This document shows positions 7,146 to 12,630 of a DNA stretch of 12,630 nt, one piece after another. Location of the stretch: contig CAYJIU010000060.1 in assembly GCA_964370305.1 (NCBI GenBank), forward strand, positions 1 to 12,630, in the 5' to 3' direction. The translations under genes and the position numbers were made by a program. Each line of letters starts with the position of its first letter. Positions within the stretch are counted from its first letter, which is position 1. The notes under the pieces are model-generated. The model was not told the DNA's origin. It searched no databases and saw nothing but the letters and a program-made list of their open reading frames with translations. Origin of the DNA: CAYJAD01 sp964370305. GTDB lineage: Bacteria > Desulfobacterota > Desulfovibrionia > Desulfovibrionales > Desulfovibrionaceae.

Positions 7146-7463
7146 ATGATTTTTGTTTATATTACAACACCATCCATAGATGAGGCAAAAAATATTGCCT
7201 CATTTATTTTGGAACAACACTTGGCAGCAGGTGTGAATATATTTCCGGAGGTTCACTCCATGTATCACTGGCAAGGTAAGCTGGAAAGTGCTATGGAGTG
7301 TGTGTGTATTTTTAAGACTGCTAAGGATAATTTTGATGCTTTACGCGATGCTATTATGACAAGGCATAGTTATATTAATCCATGTATTGTGGCCTTGCCT
7401 GTAGCTGATGCTGCTCCAGATTTTGCGCGCTGGATACAAGAAGAAAGTATAAAAAGGAGCTAA
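7146..7463 (+). CDS. cutA: CutA1-family divalent-cation tolerance protein
   Basis: Small trimeric cytoplasmic protein with a ferredoxin-like fold, linked in E. coli to copper tolerance; its real function is unsettled. The 105 residues show the family pattern: IFVYITTPSIDEAKNIASFIL, LAAGVNIFPEVHSMYHWQGK, an FKT strand, and the RHSYINPCIVALPV loop. Two family positions differ: the Cys of LAAC is Gly (G29), and the usual HPY-x-x-PE loop reads HSYINPC. Cysteines C52, C54 and C80 lie elsewhere. A GTG six bases upstream is in frame, but the G-rich SD (GGGGTG) suits the ATG at 7146. The ABM gene follows after 1 bp. Confidence 0.9.
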   Translation: MIFVYITTPSIDEAKNIASFILEQHLAAGVNIFPEVHSMYHWQGKLESAMECVCIFKTAKDNFDALRDAIMTRHSYINPCIVALPVADAAPDFARWIQEESIKRS

Positions 7464-7464
7464 G

Positions 7465-7755
7465 ATGAAGAGTTTAATTATTGTTGCCAAAGCCATTGCC
7501 AAGGATGAAAGTATAAATATTGTGAAAAATGAATTGCAAAAACTTATCCATCCTACGCTTTTGGAGGAAGGGTGCATAGCATATAAATTAAGCCAAGATA
7601 ATGATAATCCGGCAATTTTTATATTTTATGAGGAATGGGCAAGCCGTGAGCTATGGCAAAAGCATATGCAAAATGATAATTTGGCCAATGTAGCCAAAGC
7701 CATTGATGGGCATGTTCAGGATATGCAAATATTTGAAATGACAAATATTGACTAA
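7465..7755 (+). CDS. antibiotic biosynthesis monooxygenase (ABM/YgiN-like) domain protein
   Basis: A 96-residue single-domain protein of the dimeric ferredoxin-like ABM family, which includes YgiN-type quinol monooxygenases. Visible traits are the N-terminal strand MKSLIIVAKAIAKDE, the EEGCIAYKL segment, and FYEEWASRELWQKHMQND with the conserved E-W...L..H pattern of this fold. ABM proteins vary from quinone oxidation and heme degradation to no known activity, so the reaction is not assigned. It starts 1 bp after the cutA stop with AGGAG as SD and is followed by gmhB, so the three are one operon. Confidence 0.85.
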   Translation: MKSLIIVAKAIAKDESINIVKNELQKLIHPTLLEEGCIAYKLSQDNDNPAIFIFYEEWASRELWQKHMQNDNLANVAKAIDGHVQDMQIFEMTNID

Positions 7756-7765
7756 TGGTGTTTTT

Positions 7766-8296
7766 ATGAAGCTTGCAAAAGTTGAATCGCGCCCAGCCAT
7801 ATTTTTGGATCGTGATGGTACATTAAATGTGGATACAGGATATGTGCATAAAATTGAGGAATGGCAGTGGCTTGCAGGGGCAAAGGATGCCTTAGTGGAA
7901 TTTAAGCGCGCTGGATATGTGCTCATTGTAGTGAGTAATCAATCGGGCGTTGCGCGCGGATTTTATGATGATGAAGCAATAATAACATTACATAATTGGG
8001 TAAATGAGCAACTTAAGCCCTTGGACTGCGAGCTTATTTTTTATTATTGCCCACACCATCCAGATATTACAGGCCCATGTAATTGCCGCAAACCACTGCC
8101 AGAAATGATTTTAAATGCGGCGCATGAGCATAATATTGACCTTGCGCGCTCGTGGATGATTGGGGATAAATTGAGTGATGTGCAGGCAGGGCAGGCCGCA
8201 GGTTGTAAGACTTTATTAGTTAGTACAAACTGTTATGAGCAAGACTGGCAATGTGTTACCAGCCTTGCTCATGCCATAAATATTATTTGCCCGTAG
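7766..8296 (+). CDS. gmhB: D-glycero-D-manno-heptose-1,7-bisphosphate 7-phosphatase
   Basis: HAD-family phosphatase that removes the 7-phosphate of heptose-1,7-bisphosphate in the making of nucleotide-activated heptose for LPS core or other glycans. The 176-residue product has motif I FLDRDGTLN (D15, D17), motif II VVSNQSG (S57), the Zn-binding loop CPHHPDITGPCNC (C95, H97, C105, C107), motif III RKP (K109) and motif IV GDKLSD (D134). This zinc loop is typical of GmhB and the related histidinol-phosphatase domain; as a stand-alone protein GmhB is preferred. A TTG 18 nt upstream is in frame but lacks an SD and overlaps the ABM gene; the ATG at 7766 also has only a weak SD. No other heptose gene is in view. 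Confidence 0.92.
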   Translation: MKLAKVESRPAIFLDRDGTLNVDTGYVHKIEEWQWLAGAKDALVEFKRAGYVLIVVSNQSGVARGFYDDEAIITLHNWVNEQLKPLDCELIFYYCPHHPDITGPCNCRKPLPEMILNAAHEHNIDLARSWMIGDKLSDVQAGQAAGCKTLLVSTNCYEQDWQCVTSLAHAINIICP

Positions 8297-8300
8297 TTTT

Positions 8301-9731
8301 TTAGCTTTCAAGCCCTAGCAGGGCAGCCTCAAAAACGCCTTCAGCTAGGGTAGGGTGGGCGTGGATGGTGTTAGCAATATCTTCAATCCTTGCACCCATT
8401 TGTATAGCTAGTGTAAGCTCTGCAATGAGGTCTGTGGCATGGGCTCCGGCAATATGGGCACCAAGAATTTTATGGTCATCTTTTCTTATGACGAGTTTGC
8501 AAAATCCGGCTAACTCACCCATGGCATGAGCCTTACCAAGCTCACGCATTTGTATGGTCGGGCAAAATACATCTTCACCATTTTCTAGGGCACTTGCTTC
8601 GCTATATCCTACACATCCCACTTCTGGAGAAGTAAAAATTGCCGAAGGAATAGTTATATAATCCATGGGTCTAGATATATCACCCTTGGGTTCTGCCAGC
8701 ATGTTTTCCACTGCACAAACACCTTCCGCCGCGGCCACGTGGGCGAGCATGACCTTGGCTGGGCCAAGCACGTCGCCTATGGCATAAATATTTGCGGCAG
8801 AGGTTTGCATCACCTCATCAACTTCAATCCAGCCCCGTTTGTCTGTTTTTACTTTTGCTTCTTCAAGCCCTAGCCCCTCAGTTTGCGGGGTGCGGCCTAC
8901 GGTTACGAGAACGGCGTCAACTTCAATTTCTGCTTCTTTGGCTGGGGTTTGGTTTTGCACAAATGGTGAAGGGCCAAATTTTGCAAAAACTTTATCATTT
9001 TTGATGTTTACGTCAGTAATGGTGCTGGCAAGCTTGCATGCTATACCTTGTTTTTTCATTTCTTTTTGGAGAAATTTACTAATATCTACGTCAATGGATG
9101 GTATGGGTAGTAGACGCTCAAGACCCTCAACTAAGGTGACTTCAGAGCCTAAGCTGCGGAATATAAAGGCCATTTCACAACCAATAACCCCACCGCCTAC
9201 AATGCAAAGCCTTGGTGGCACGTTGGTAAGCTCAAGGGCGTCATCGCTATTTAATATATATTTGTGGTCGAATTTTAGGTTGGGTAGCTCTAAGATGCCT
9301 GAGCCTGTGGCAATGAGTATGAAATCGCTCTCAATATCTTGGGTATTGCCTTGTTCGTCATGAATACGCACTGAGCGTGGTGGTATAATTTGTCCATGTC
9401 CTTTAAGCACAGTAATTTTTAACTTTGCGCATGTTTTTTCAAGCCCGCCACGTAAAATACGCAAAACATTATTTTTGCGCTCCATTATTTTTGCCATGTT
9501 TACGCTGGGGGTACAGTCCAAGGAAATGCCAAAATCTGGCAAGCGTTTTGCCAGTTCAAAGGCATCGGCTGAAGCCTTGATGGTCTTTGTGGGGATGCAA
9601 CCATAATTGAGGCAAGTGCCACCAATGTATGATTTTTCTACAATAGTTACATTCATGCCGGCACGTGCTGCGGCAAAAGCGGCAGCATTGGCACCGGGGC
9701 CGCCGCCAATGATGGTTAAGCGCAAAGGCAT
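8301..9731 (-). CDS. lpdA: dihydrolipoyl dehydrogenase (E3)
   Basis: FAD/NAD flavoprotein that reoxidises lipoyl groups in 2-oxoacid dehydrogenases or the glycine cleavage system. The 476 residues show the FAD-binding IIGGGPGANAAAFAAA (7-22), the redox disulfide GGTCLNYGCIPTK (C40, C45), the NAD-binding IVGGGVIGCEMAF, the YAIGDVLG segment, and the C-terminal IHAHPTLAE with catalytic H459 and E464. The usual GPGG near the N-terminus is GPGA here. The start at 9731 has GGGAG 4 nt before the ATG; a TTG four codons upstream is rejected. It follows the PilZ-like gene by 32 bp, probably on one transcript, and converges on gmhB with 4 bp between the stops. No lipoyl-protein or E1/E2 partner is in the window. 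Confidence 0.95.
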   Translation of the reverse strand: MPLRLTIIGGGPGANAAAFAAARAGMNVTIVEKSYIGGTCLNYGCIPTKTIKASADAFELAKRLPDFGISLDCTPSVNMAKIMERKNNVLRILRGGLEKTCAKLKITVLKGHGQIIPPRSVRIHDEQGNTQDIESDFILIATGSGILELPNLKFDHKYILNSDDALELTNVPPRLCIVGGGVIGCEMAFIFRSLGSEVTLVEGLERLLPIPSIDVDISKFLQKEMKKQGIACKLASTITDVNIKNDKVFAKFGPSPFVQNQTPAKEAEIEVDAVLVTVGRTPQTEGLGLEEAKVKTDKRGWIEVDEVMQTSAANIYAIGDVLGPAKVMLAHVAAAEGVCAVENMLAEPKGDISRPMDYITIPSAIFTSPEVGCVGYSEASALENGEDVFCPTIQMRELGKAHAMGELAGFCKLVIRKDDHKILGAHIAGAHATDLIAELTLAIQMGARIEDIANTIHAHPTLAEGVFEAALLGLES

Positions 9732-9763
9732 ATATTCTCCCAAAAAAAGTATGAATTATTTAA

Positions 9764-10873
9764 TTAATCAATCTTGTTGCAGGTTGTATCTTGATGTTTC
9801 TCCGCGTGCATAATCCAGTGCATGAGGGGGGGGACTCTATCTGTATCTGTAGCTGGGTACCACTTTATTTCGTCACTCTTTGCACGGATTTGTTGCCAAT
9901 GGGTGAACGAAAAAATAGCATCAAGGCAGTCATTGTCAAGGCAAGGTGCAAATCCTGCACATGATCCCTTGACCCAAAGTAACATTCTTTCGTCTTTTTC
10001 ATCCCCTGTATTAATGGCAAGAAGTAGGCATATTTGATGCCCTTTTTTCAAGGGTTTTTCTAAGTCTTCCAGTACGTCTCGCAAGAAGCGCAAGCGTATG
10101 CCACTGGCAGAGATGCTGATAACTCGAAAATCACTATTGCCTGTAGGGCGAAACATAGCATGACTTTTACCAAGCTTAGAAATGCTACGAGGTAGCACGG
10201 GTGTACTTGTATTATAAAACCAAGCAGAAGCAAGGGCAATCATATCATGTGGTGGTTCAATTTGTACAGTTTCTTTGGCTTTTGAATCGCTCAATATACT
10301 TGGTCTAATGATTTCAAGTATAGTACGCGGCCCTTTTTTGCGTATTTTAGATACAAACGAGGCGAAGTGATAAAGTGTACATTGGTCATTTTGGCTGAGC
10401 TGGAAATAAATATCAACAGGTGCATCATCCCAACCGGTGACTATGCCTCCAGCATGAATATCCATTATAATATTAGAGGTTTGGTCAGGGTCATAGCTAG
10501 GTGAATTTTGATTGAAATGATTATCAGATATGCGACAGTATCCTTGCAAATGTCTATGCTCAAGGCCTTGGCGCGTGCAGATAATGTCAAGGCGAGTTTG
10601 GGTTTCTGCTACTCTTAACAAGATTGAATTAATAAACTCAGCGTCGTCAAGCTCCATCATTAGTTCATTGGGGGCGTTCTTTCTTATCCTTGAGATGATA
10701 AACAGTAAGACAAAAACTACCACAAGGATTATGGCAAATATTTCGGCCATGGCAAAGGTAGGCTTTGAAGTGGGCGACCAAAGCTGTGGCAAACTTGCAG
10801 AAAAAAGATAGCCTGTGGAAGATGCGCGTTTTAGCTGTGTCTTTAAGAATATAAAAAGACGGTTATTTTTCAT
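9764..10873 (-). CDS. membrane-anchored YcgR/PilZ-like protein
   Basis: Function not established. With the start at 10873 the product has 369 residues: a basic 40-residue N-terminus, one strong membrane helix (AEIFAIILVVVFVLLFIIS, about 43-61) followed by RIRKN, a helical linker, then about 300 soluble residues. The segment VDIYFQLSQNDQCTLYHFASFVSKI resembles the N-terminal beta-barrel of YcgR-like proteins, and DFRVISISASGIRLRFL (about 248-264) matches the PilZ D/N-x-S-x-x-G strand with S in place of the first acid. No clear RxxxR c-di-GMP motif precedes it. Start: ATG at 10873 has GGTGGGAA upstream; ATGs at 10891 and 10750 lack an SD, though 10750 would place the membrane helix at the very N-terminus. 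lpdA lies 32 bp downstream. Confidence 0.65.
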   Translation of the reverse strand: MKNNRLFIFLKTQLKRASSTGYLFSASLPQLWSPTSKPTFAMAEIFAIILVVVFVLLFIISRIRKNAPNELMMELDDAEFINSILLRVAETQTRLDIICTRQGLEHRHLQGYCRISDNHFNQNSPSYDPDQTSNIIMDIHAGGIVTGWDDAPVDIYFQLSQNDQCTLYHFASFVSKIRKKGPRTILEIIRPSILSDSKAKETVQIEPPHDMIALASAWFYNTSTPVLPRSISKLGKSHAMFRPTGNSDFRVISISASGIRLRFLRDVLEDLEKPLKKGHQICLLLAINTGDEKDERMLLWVKGSCAGFAPCLDNDCLDAIFSFTHWQQIRAKSDEIKWYPATDTDRVPPLMHWIMHAEKHQDTTCNKID

Positions 10874-10973
10874 GACAATTCCCACCAACATACAGTTGTG
10901 TGCTTTTATGTTTTTGTTGTAAGTTGTGGTTGTTTAACATAAAATTAAAACAATCCCCATATACAATAAACCA

Positions 10974-11002
10974 ATTATATAAAAATTTGCACACTAAGGC
11001 AA
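10974..11002 (-). promoter_or_regulatory. promoter of the PilZ-like gene
   Basis: On the minus strand TTGCCT (10997-11002, 4/6), a 17-nt spacer and a perfect TATAAT (10974-10979). The start would be near 10967, leaving a leader of about 95 nt before the ATG at 10873. Confidence 0.5.
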
Positions 11003-11129
11003 GATAATTCCTAGTAAAATAAGGTGATTTTATATATTTTTTAAGACTACTTTGCACAATTTAACGGGGGAAAGATGCATTTCAAATTAGAATAATCTGC
11101 TTTGTGTGTAACAAAGTGTGTTCAAAGTC

Positions 11130-11158
11130 TTGACAGGTGGGCATACGATACTTAAAAG
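11130..11158 (+). promoter_or_regulatory. promoter of grpE
   Basis: Perfect TTGACA (11130-11135), 17-nt spacer, TAAAAG (11153-11158, 4/6). The start would be near 11165, just before the SD at 11171. The sequence looks like a sigma-70 type promoter; neither a sigma-32 pattern nor a CIRCE operator is seen, although GrpE is usually heat-inducible. Confidence 0.5.
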
Positions 11159-11182
11159 TAGGACAAGATTAAGGAGTATTAC

Positions 11183-11788
11183 ATGTCACATAATGACCCG
11201 CACGATAAATATAAAAAAGCAGCTAACCAAGAAATTGATGAAGATTTGACGGACTTATCACTAGATTTTATAGATGTGGGCATTGGCGACATTGTTCCCC
11301 CAGCCCCACCTGAGAACCTAAATGAACTTTGTTTTGAGCATGTTTGTCCTTCGTGTCCACAAAAGGCAGAGGCAGAAGGATTGCGCCTTCGTGCTTTGGC
11401 TGAGATGGAAAACTTTAAAAAACGCCTTGCGCGTGAGCATGAAGAACAGCTGGCTTACGCTGCTGAACGTGTGCTTGCTGACTTATTACCAAGTCTTGAT
11501 AATCTTGATTTAGCCCTGCAATATGGTGGGAGTGATGAGGCTTGCAAGGATATTTTAATGGGTGTTGAGATGACTCGCAAGCTACTTTTAGAAGCCATTA
11601 AAACGCACGGGCTTGAGCCCATTGGCAATGTGGGTGAAGTTTTTACACCTGAATTGCATGAGGGTATTGCCTTTGAAGTACGAGATGATATGGATGAAGG
11701 ACTTGTAAGCTCGCTCATGCAACGTGGTTATAAACTTAAGGATAGACTATTGCGTCCGGCCAAGGTTAGCATTAGCAAAAAATCGTAG
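11183..11788 (+). CDS. grpE: nucleotide exchange factor GrpE
   Basis: Cytoplasmic co-chaperone that releases ADP from DnaK. The 201-residue protein has an acidic disordered N-terminus, a long coiled-coil helix (about 60-115, RLRALAEMENFKKRLAREHE), and the C-terminal beta domain with the GrpE signature (GVEMTRKLLLEAI, GEVFTPELHEGIAF, LMQRGYKLKDRLLRPAKVSIS). The SD AAGGAG is 6 nt before the ATG. Just before the coiled coil lies a cysteine/histidine cluster, C50-x2-H53-x-C55-x2-C58 (CFEHVCPSC), absent from E. coli GrpE. Neither dnaK nor hrcA is adjacent. Confidence 0.96.
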   Translation: MSHNDPHDKYKKAANQEIDEDLTDLSLDFIDVGIGDIVPPAPPENLNELCFEHVCPSCPQKAEAEGLRLRALAEMENFKKRLAREHEEQLAYAAERVLADLLPSLDNLDLALQYGGSDEACKDILMGVEMTRKLLLEAIKTHGLEPIGNVGEVFTPELHEGIAFEVRDDMDEGLVSSLMQRGYKLKDRLLRPAKVSISKKS

Positions 11789-11814
11789 CCTTTTCGTCAA
11801 AAGACTGACTTGAT

Positions 11815-11843
11815 TTGAATTGATAGTTATATTCTACTGTAAT
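11815..11843 (+). promoter_or_regulatory. promoter of the YbjQ-like gene
   Basis: TTGAAT (11815-11820, 4/6), 17-nt spacer, TGTAAT (11838-11843, 5/6). The start would be near 11850, so the transcript would begin about 13 nt before the hairpin that covers the SD. No terminator is visible between grpE and this promoter, so read-through from grpE is also possible. Confidence 0.5.
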
Positions 11844-11862
11844 CAAAGTAAAAAATAGTTTT

Positions 11863-11906
11863 GGCAACCTTCTTGCATTGTCAAGTGCAATACTAAGGAG
11901 GTTGCC
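11863..11906 (+). promoter_or_regulatory. SD-sequestering hairpin in the leader of the YbjQ-like gene
   Basis: GGCAACCTTCTT (11863-11874) pairs with AAGGAGGTTGCC (11895-11906): 11 Watson-Crick pairs and one G-U, extendable by T11862 with the A of the start codon. The 3' arm contains the whole SD (AAGGAGG) and ends at the ATG. The 20-nt loop can form a small inner stem, ATTG (11877-11880) with CAAT (11888-11891). Such a fold would block ribosome binding unless opened by temperature, a ligand, a protein or another RNA. Confidence 0.65.
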
Positions 11907-12317
11907 ATGCTTTTTTTGCTCGGTGATAATGGAAAAAAGAAGAAAAGTAAGATAGAGAAGCGTCCAGCACAAAGTGCTGCCAGTGAGAAGGCTAAAGAAT
12001 TTTTTCTCTCAGGACGTTTTCCTGTAGTAACGACGGATAAAATTGAAGGTCGTAACATTATGAAGGTTTTGGGTCTTGTGTGTTGCCGTGGCTATGATTC
12101 AGAAGAAGCGTTTTTTGGCATGGCTACGCGAGCCATTACTAAGGGTGCTCAAGCCATCGTGGGTTATACAGAAAATGTGGCTTTTCATCCTGATGGTAGT
12201 AAGTACTTTTCATGTTTTGGCACAGCGGTAATGTTTGAATATGATCCCCATGATAAAACAAGTATTCCGCTAATGCTCCAACATAATAACCGTGGTTTAC
12301 AACATGATACAATTTAA
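11907..12317 (+). CDS. YbjQ-like (UPF0145 / PF01906-type) protein
   Basis: The 136-residue product carries an N-terminal extension (MLFLLGDNGKKKKSKIEKRP, then an Ala/Ser/Glu-rich stretch to about 35) ahead of a YbjQ-like core: FPVVTTDKIEGRNIMKVLGL, AFFGMATRAITKGAQAIVGY and FSCFGTAVMFEYDP. These match the beta-alpha-beta pattern of the family (T-T-x-x-x-E-G, A-x-x-x-GA-x-A-(I/V)-VG, GTAV). The core seems shorter than in E. coli YbjQ between the first strand and the helix. Family members form pentamers and are sometimes named heavy-metal-binding on weak grounds; the function is unknown. The SD GGAGG is strong but locked in a hairpin. The hydrophilic C-terminal 25 residues are unassigned. Confidence 0.75.
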   Translation: MLFLLGDNGKKKKSKIEKRPAQSAASEKAKEFFLSGRFPVVTTDKIEGRNIMKVLGLVCCRGYDSEEAFFGMATRAITKGAQAIVGYTENVAFHPDGSKYFSCFGTAVMFEYDPHDKTSIPLMLQHNNRGLQHDTI

Positions 12318-12377
12318 CAAAACAATGGATTGTGCAGAGTATTAAATTACAAAAGATAAATAATTTTCGCAAAATTC

Positions 12378-12416
12378 CTTCCTGAACAGCTAACCCCCAC
12401 CGGTATACCGGTGGGG
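12378..12416 (+). repeat. left inverted repeat with 32-bp perfect palindrome
   Basis: The repeat includes a perfect 32-bp palindrome at 12390-12421: CTAACCCCCACCGGTA (12390-12405) is the exact reverse complement of 12406-12421. Folded as RNA or single-stranded DNA it gives a very stable GC-rich stem. It is not followed by a T run on the + strand (AGAGTGCTG), so it is a poor intrinsic terminator for the YbjQ-like gene, though it could protect a 3' end. Confidence 0.85.
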
Positions 12417-12424
12417 GTTAGAGA

Positions 12425-12576
12425 GTGCTGACAAAGTTAGCACGACCGATAAATCAAGAGCAGGCGCAATTTACTTGCGCCGTAAAGCGATTGATTTTCG
12501 TGCCTTTCCGCTTGGCAGCTTTGCTGACAATAGCGGCGCAAAACCCACGAAGTGGGGTTTGTCATCAAACTGTGAC
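12425..12576. other. chain of internal hairpins within the element
   Basis: A: GTGCTGA (12425-12431) with TTAGCAC (12437-12443), one G-T pair. B: GCACGA (12440-12445) and AAATCAA (12451-12457) with TTGATTT (12491-12497) and TCGTGC (12498-12503), enclosing C: GGCGCAA (12463-12469) with TTGCGCC (12475-12481). D: CCGCT (12508-12512) with AGCGG (12532-12536), containing TGGCAGC with GCTGACA and one mismatch. E: AAACCCAC (12541-12548) with GTGGGGTTT (12552-12560), one bulge. F: GTCA (12561-12564) with TGAC (12573-12576). A and the outer part of B share 12440-12443, so they exclude each other. Confidence 0.6.
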
Positions 12577-12614
12577 CCCACCGGTATACCGGTGGGGGTT
12601 AGCTGTTTTGGAAG
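12576..12614 (-). repeat. right inverted repeat with 22-bp perfect palindrome
   Basis: This inverted copy of the left repeat has a perfect palindrome at 12576-12597 (arm CCCCACCGGTA, 12576-12586). The outer side keeps the full GGGGGTTAGCTGTT sequence, while the inner side diverges after CCCC. A run of six T follows the repeat at 12615-12620. Confidence 0.85.
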
Positions 12615-12630
12615 TTTTTTATGACTTGGT

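Larger units (their letters stand above)
10874..11182. other. 309-bp divergent intergenic region, PilZ-like gene / grpE
   Basis: No coding region seen on either strand beyond short spurious frames. It is very AT-rich and holds a minus-strand promoter for the PilZ-like gene (10974-11002), a + strand promoter for grpE (11130-11158), and an inverted repeat CTTTGT-GTGTA-ACAAAG at 11100-11116, 13 nt before the grpE -35, which could be an operator. No CIRCE element (TTAGCACTC inverted repeat) is present. Confidence 0.6.
12378..12614. mobile_element. 237-bp structured element with 39-bp palindromic inverted repeats (MITE- or REPIN-like)
   Basis: The two ends are 39-bp inverted repeats that match at 37 positions (mismatches only at positions 6-7: TG against AA), running inward from CTTCC through AACAGCTAACCCCC. 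Identity extends beyond the self-symmetric core into the AACAG/CTGTT flank, so the copies are truly inverted. The interior (12422-12575) is a chain of hairpins with no coding frame. No target duplication is evident next to the repeats. It may be a non-autonomous transposon remnant, an inverted REP pair as mobilised by RAYT transposases, or a non-coding RNA bounded by two strong palindromes; no transposase is in the window. Confidence 0.55.
12318..12630. other. 313-bp gene-free right end holding a palindrome-bounded element
   Basis: No convincing coding region on either strand. The first 60 bp (12318-12377) are plain AT-rich sequence with nothing recognised. The rest is the inverted-repeat element 12378-12614, then a T run (12615-12620) to the window edge. 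Confidence 0.7.

Noticed and set aside
8839..9363. 174-codon open frame opposite lpdA
   Set aside because: Low-complexity Ser-rich translation antisense to a well-supported gene.
11089..11182. CIRCE (HrcA) operator or sigma-32 promoter before grpE
   Set aside because: No TTAGCACTC inverted repeat and no CCCCAT-type -10; only a sigma-70-like promoter and a small 6-bp inverted repeat are seen.
12390..12421. Intrinsic terminator for the YbjQ-like gene
   Set aside because: The stem is strong but is followed by AGAGTGCTG with no T run, and the same repeat recurs inverted at 12576-12614; a terminator role alone does not explain it.
12390..12597. CRISPR array
   Set aside because: Only two copies of the palindromic repeat, in inverted orientation, with a 159-bp structured interior rather than regular spacers.

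Overview
The window reads as a chromosomal stretch of a Gram-negative, probably anaerobic bacterium of moderate-to-low GC (by eye near 40-45%). Several features are compatible with a Desulfovibrio-like (Desulfovibrionales) lineage: an LL-diaminopimelate aminotransferase (DapL) next to dapF, a bacterial L27 that begins directly with MAHKKAGG (no Firmicutes-type leader), a heptose-bisphosphate phosphatase (so LPS or heptose glycans), and a membrane-anchored YcgR/PilZ-like protein. This placement is inference; no rRNA gene is present to fix it.

Layout. Positions 1-93 hold a possible gene end on the + strand and a strong bidirectional terminator. From 224 to 3967 a minus-strand block reads rplU-rpmA-(hairpins)-obgE-metallo-beta-lactamase-fold protein-thiD: ribosomal proteins L21/L27 and the ribosome-assembly GTPase Obg, then two tightly spaced metabolic genes. 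From 4087 to 6158 lies dapF-dapL (minus), two enzymes of the diaminopimelate/lysine/peptidoglycan branch. nth (endonuclease III) follows at 6311-6964 (minus), divergent from a + strand operon cutA-ABM monooxygenase-gmhB (7146-8296). That operon runs head-on into lpdA (8301-9731, minus) with only 4 bp between stop codons; lpdA lies downstream of a membrane-anchored PilZ-like gene. A 309-bp AT-rich divergent region separates the PilZ-like gene from grpE (11183-11788, +). A YbjQ-like gene (11907-12317, +) is last.

The most unusual non-coding parts are at the right end. (1) Positions 12378-12614 form a 237-bp element bounded by 39-bp inverted repeats (37/39 identical), each built round a perfect palindrome (32 bp and 22 bp); the interior is almost entirely hairpins, some mutually exclusive. 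It resembles a MITE or an inverted REP pair (REPIN/BIME), or a structured RNA between two palindromes. (2) The YbjQ-like gene has a short leader in which a 12-13 bp hairpin buries the whole Shine-Dalgarno sequence. The remaining genes are ordinary housekeeping genes with well-preserved catalytic motifs.
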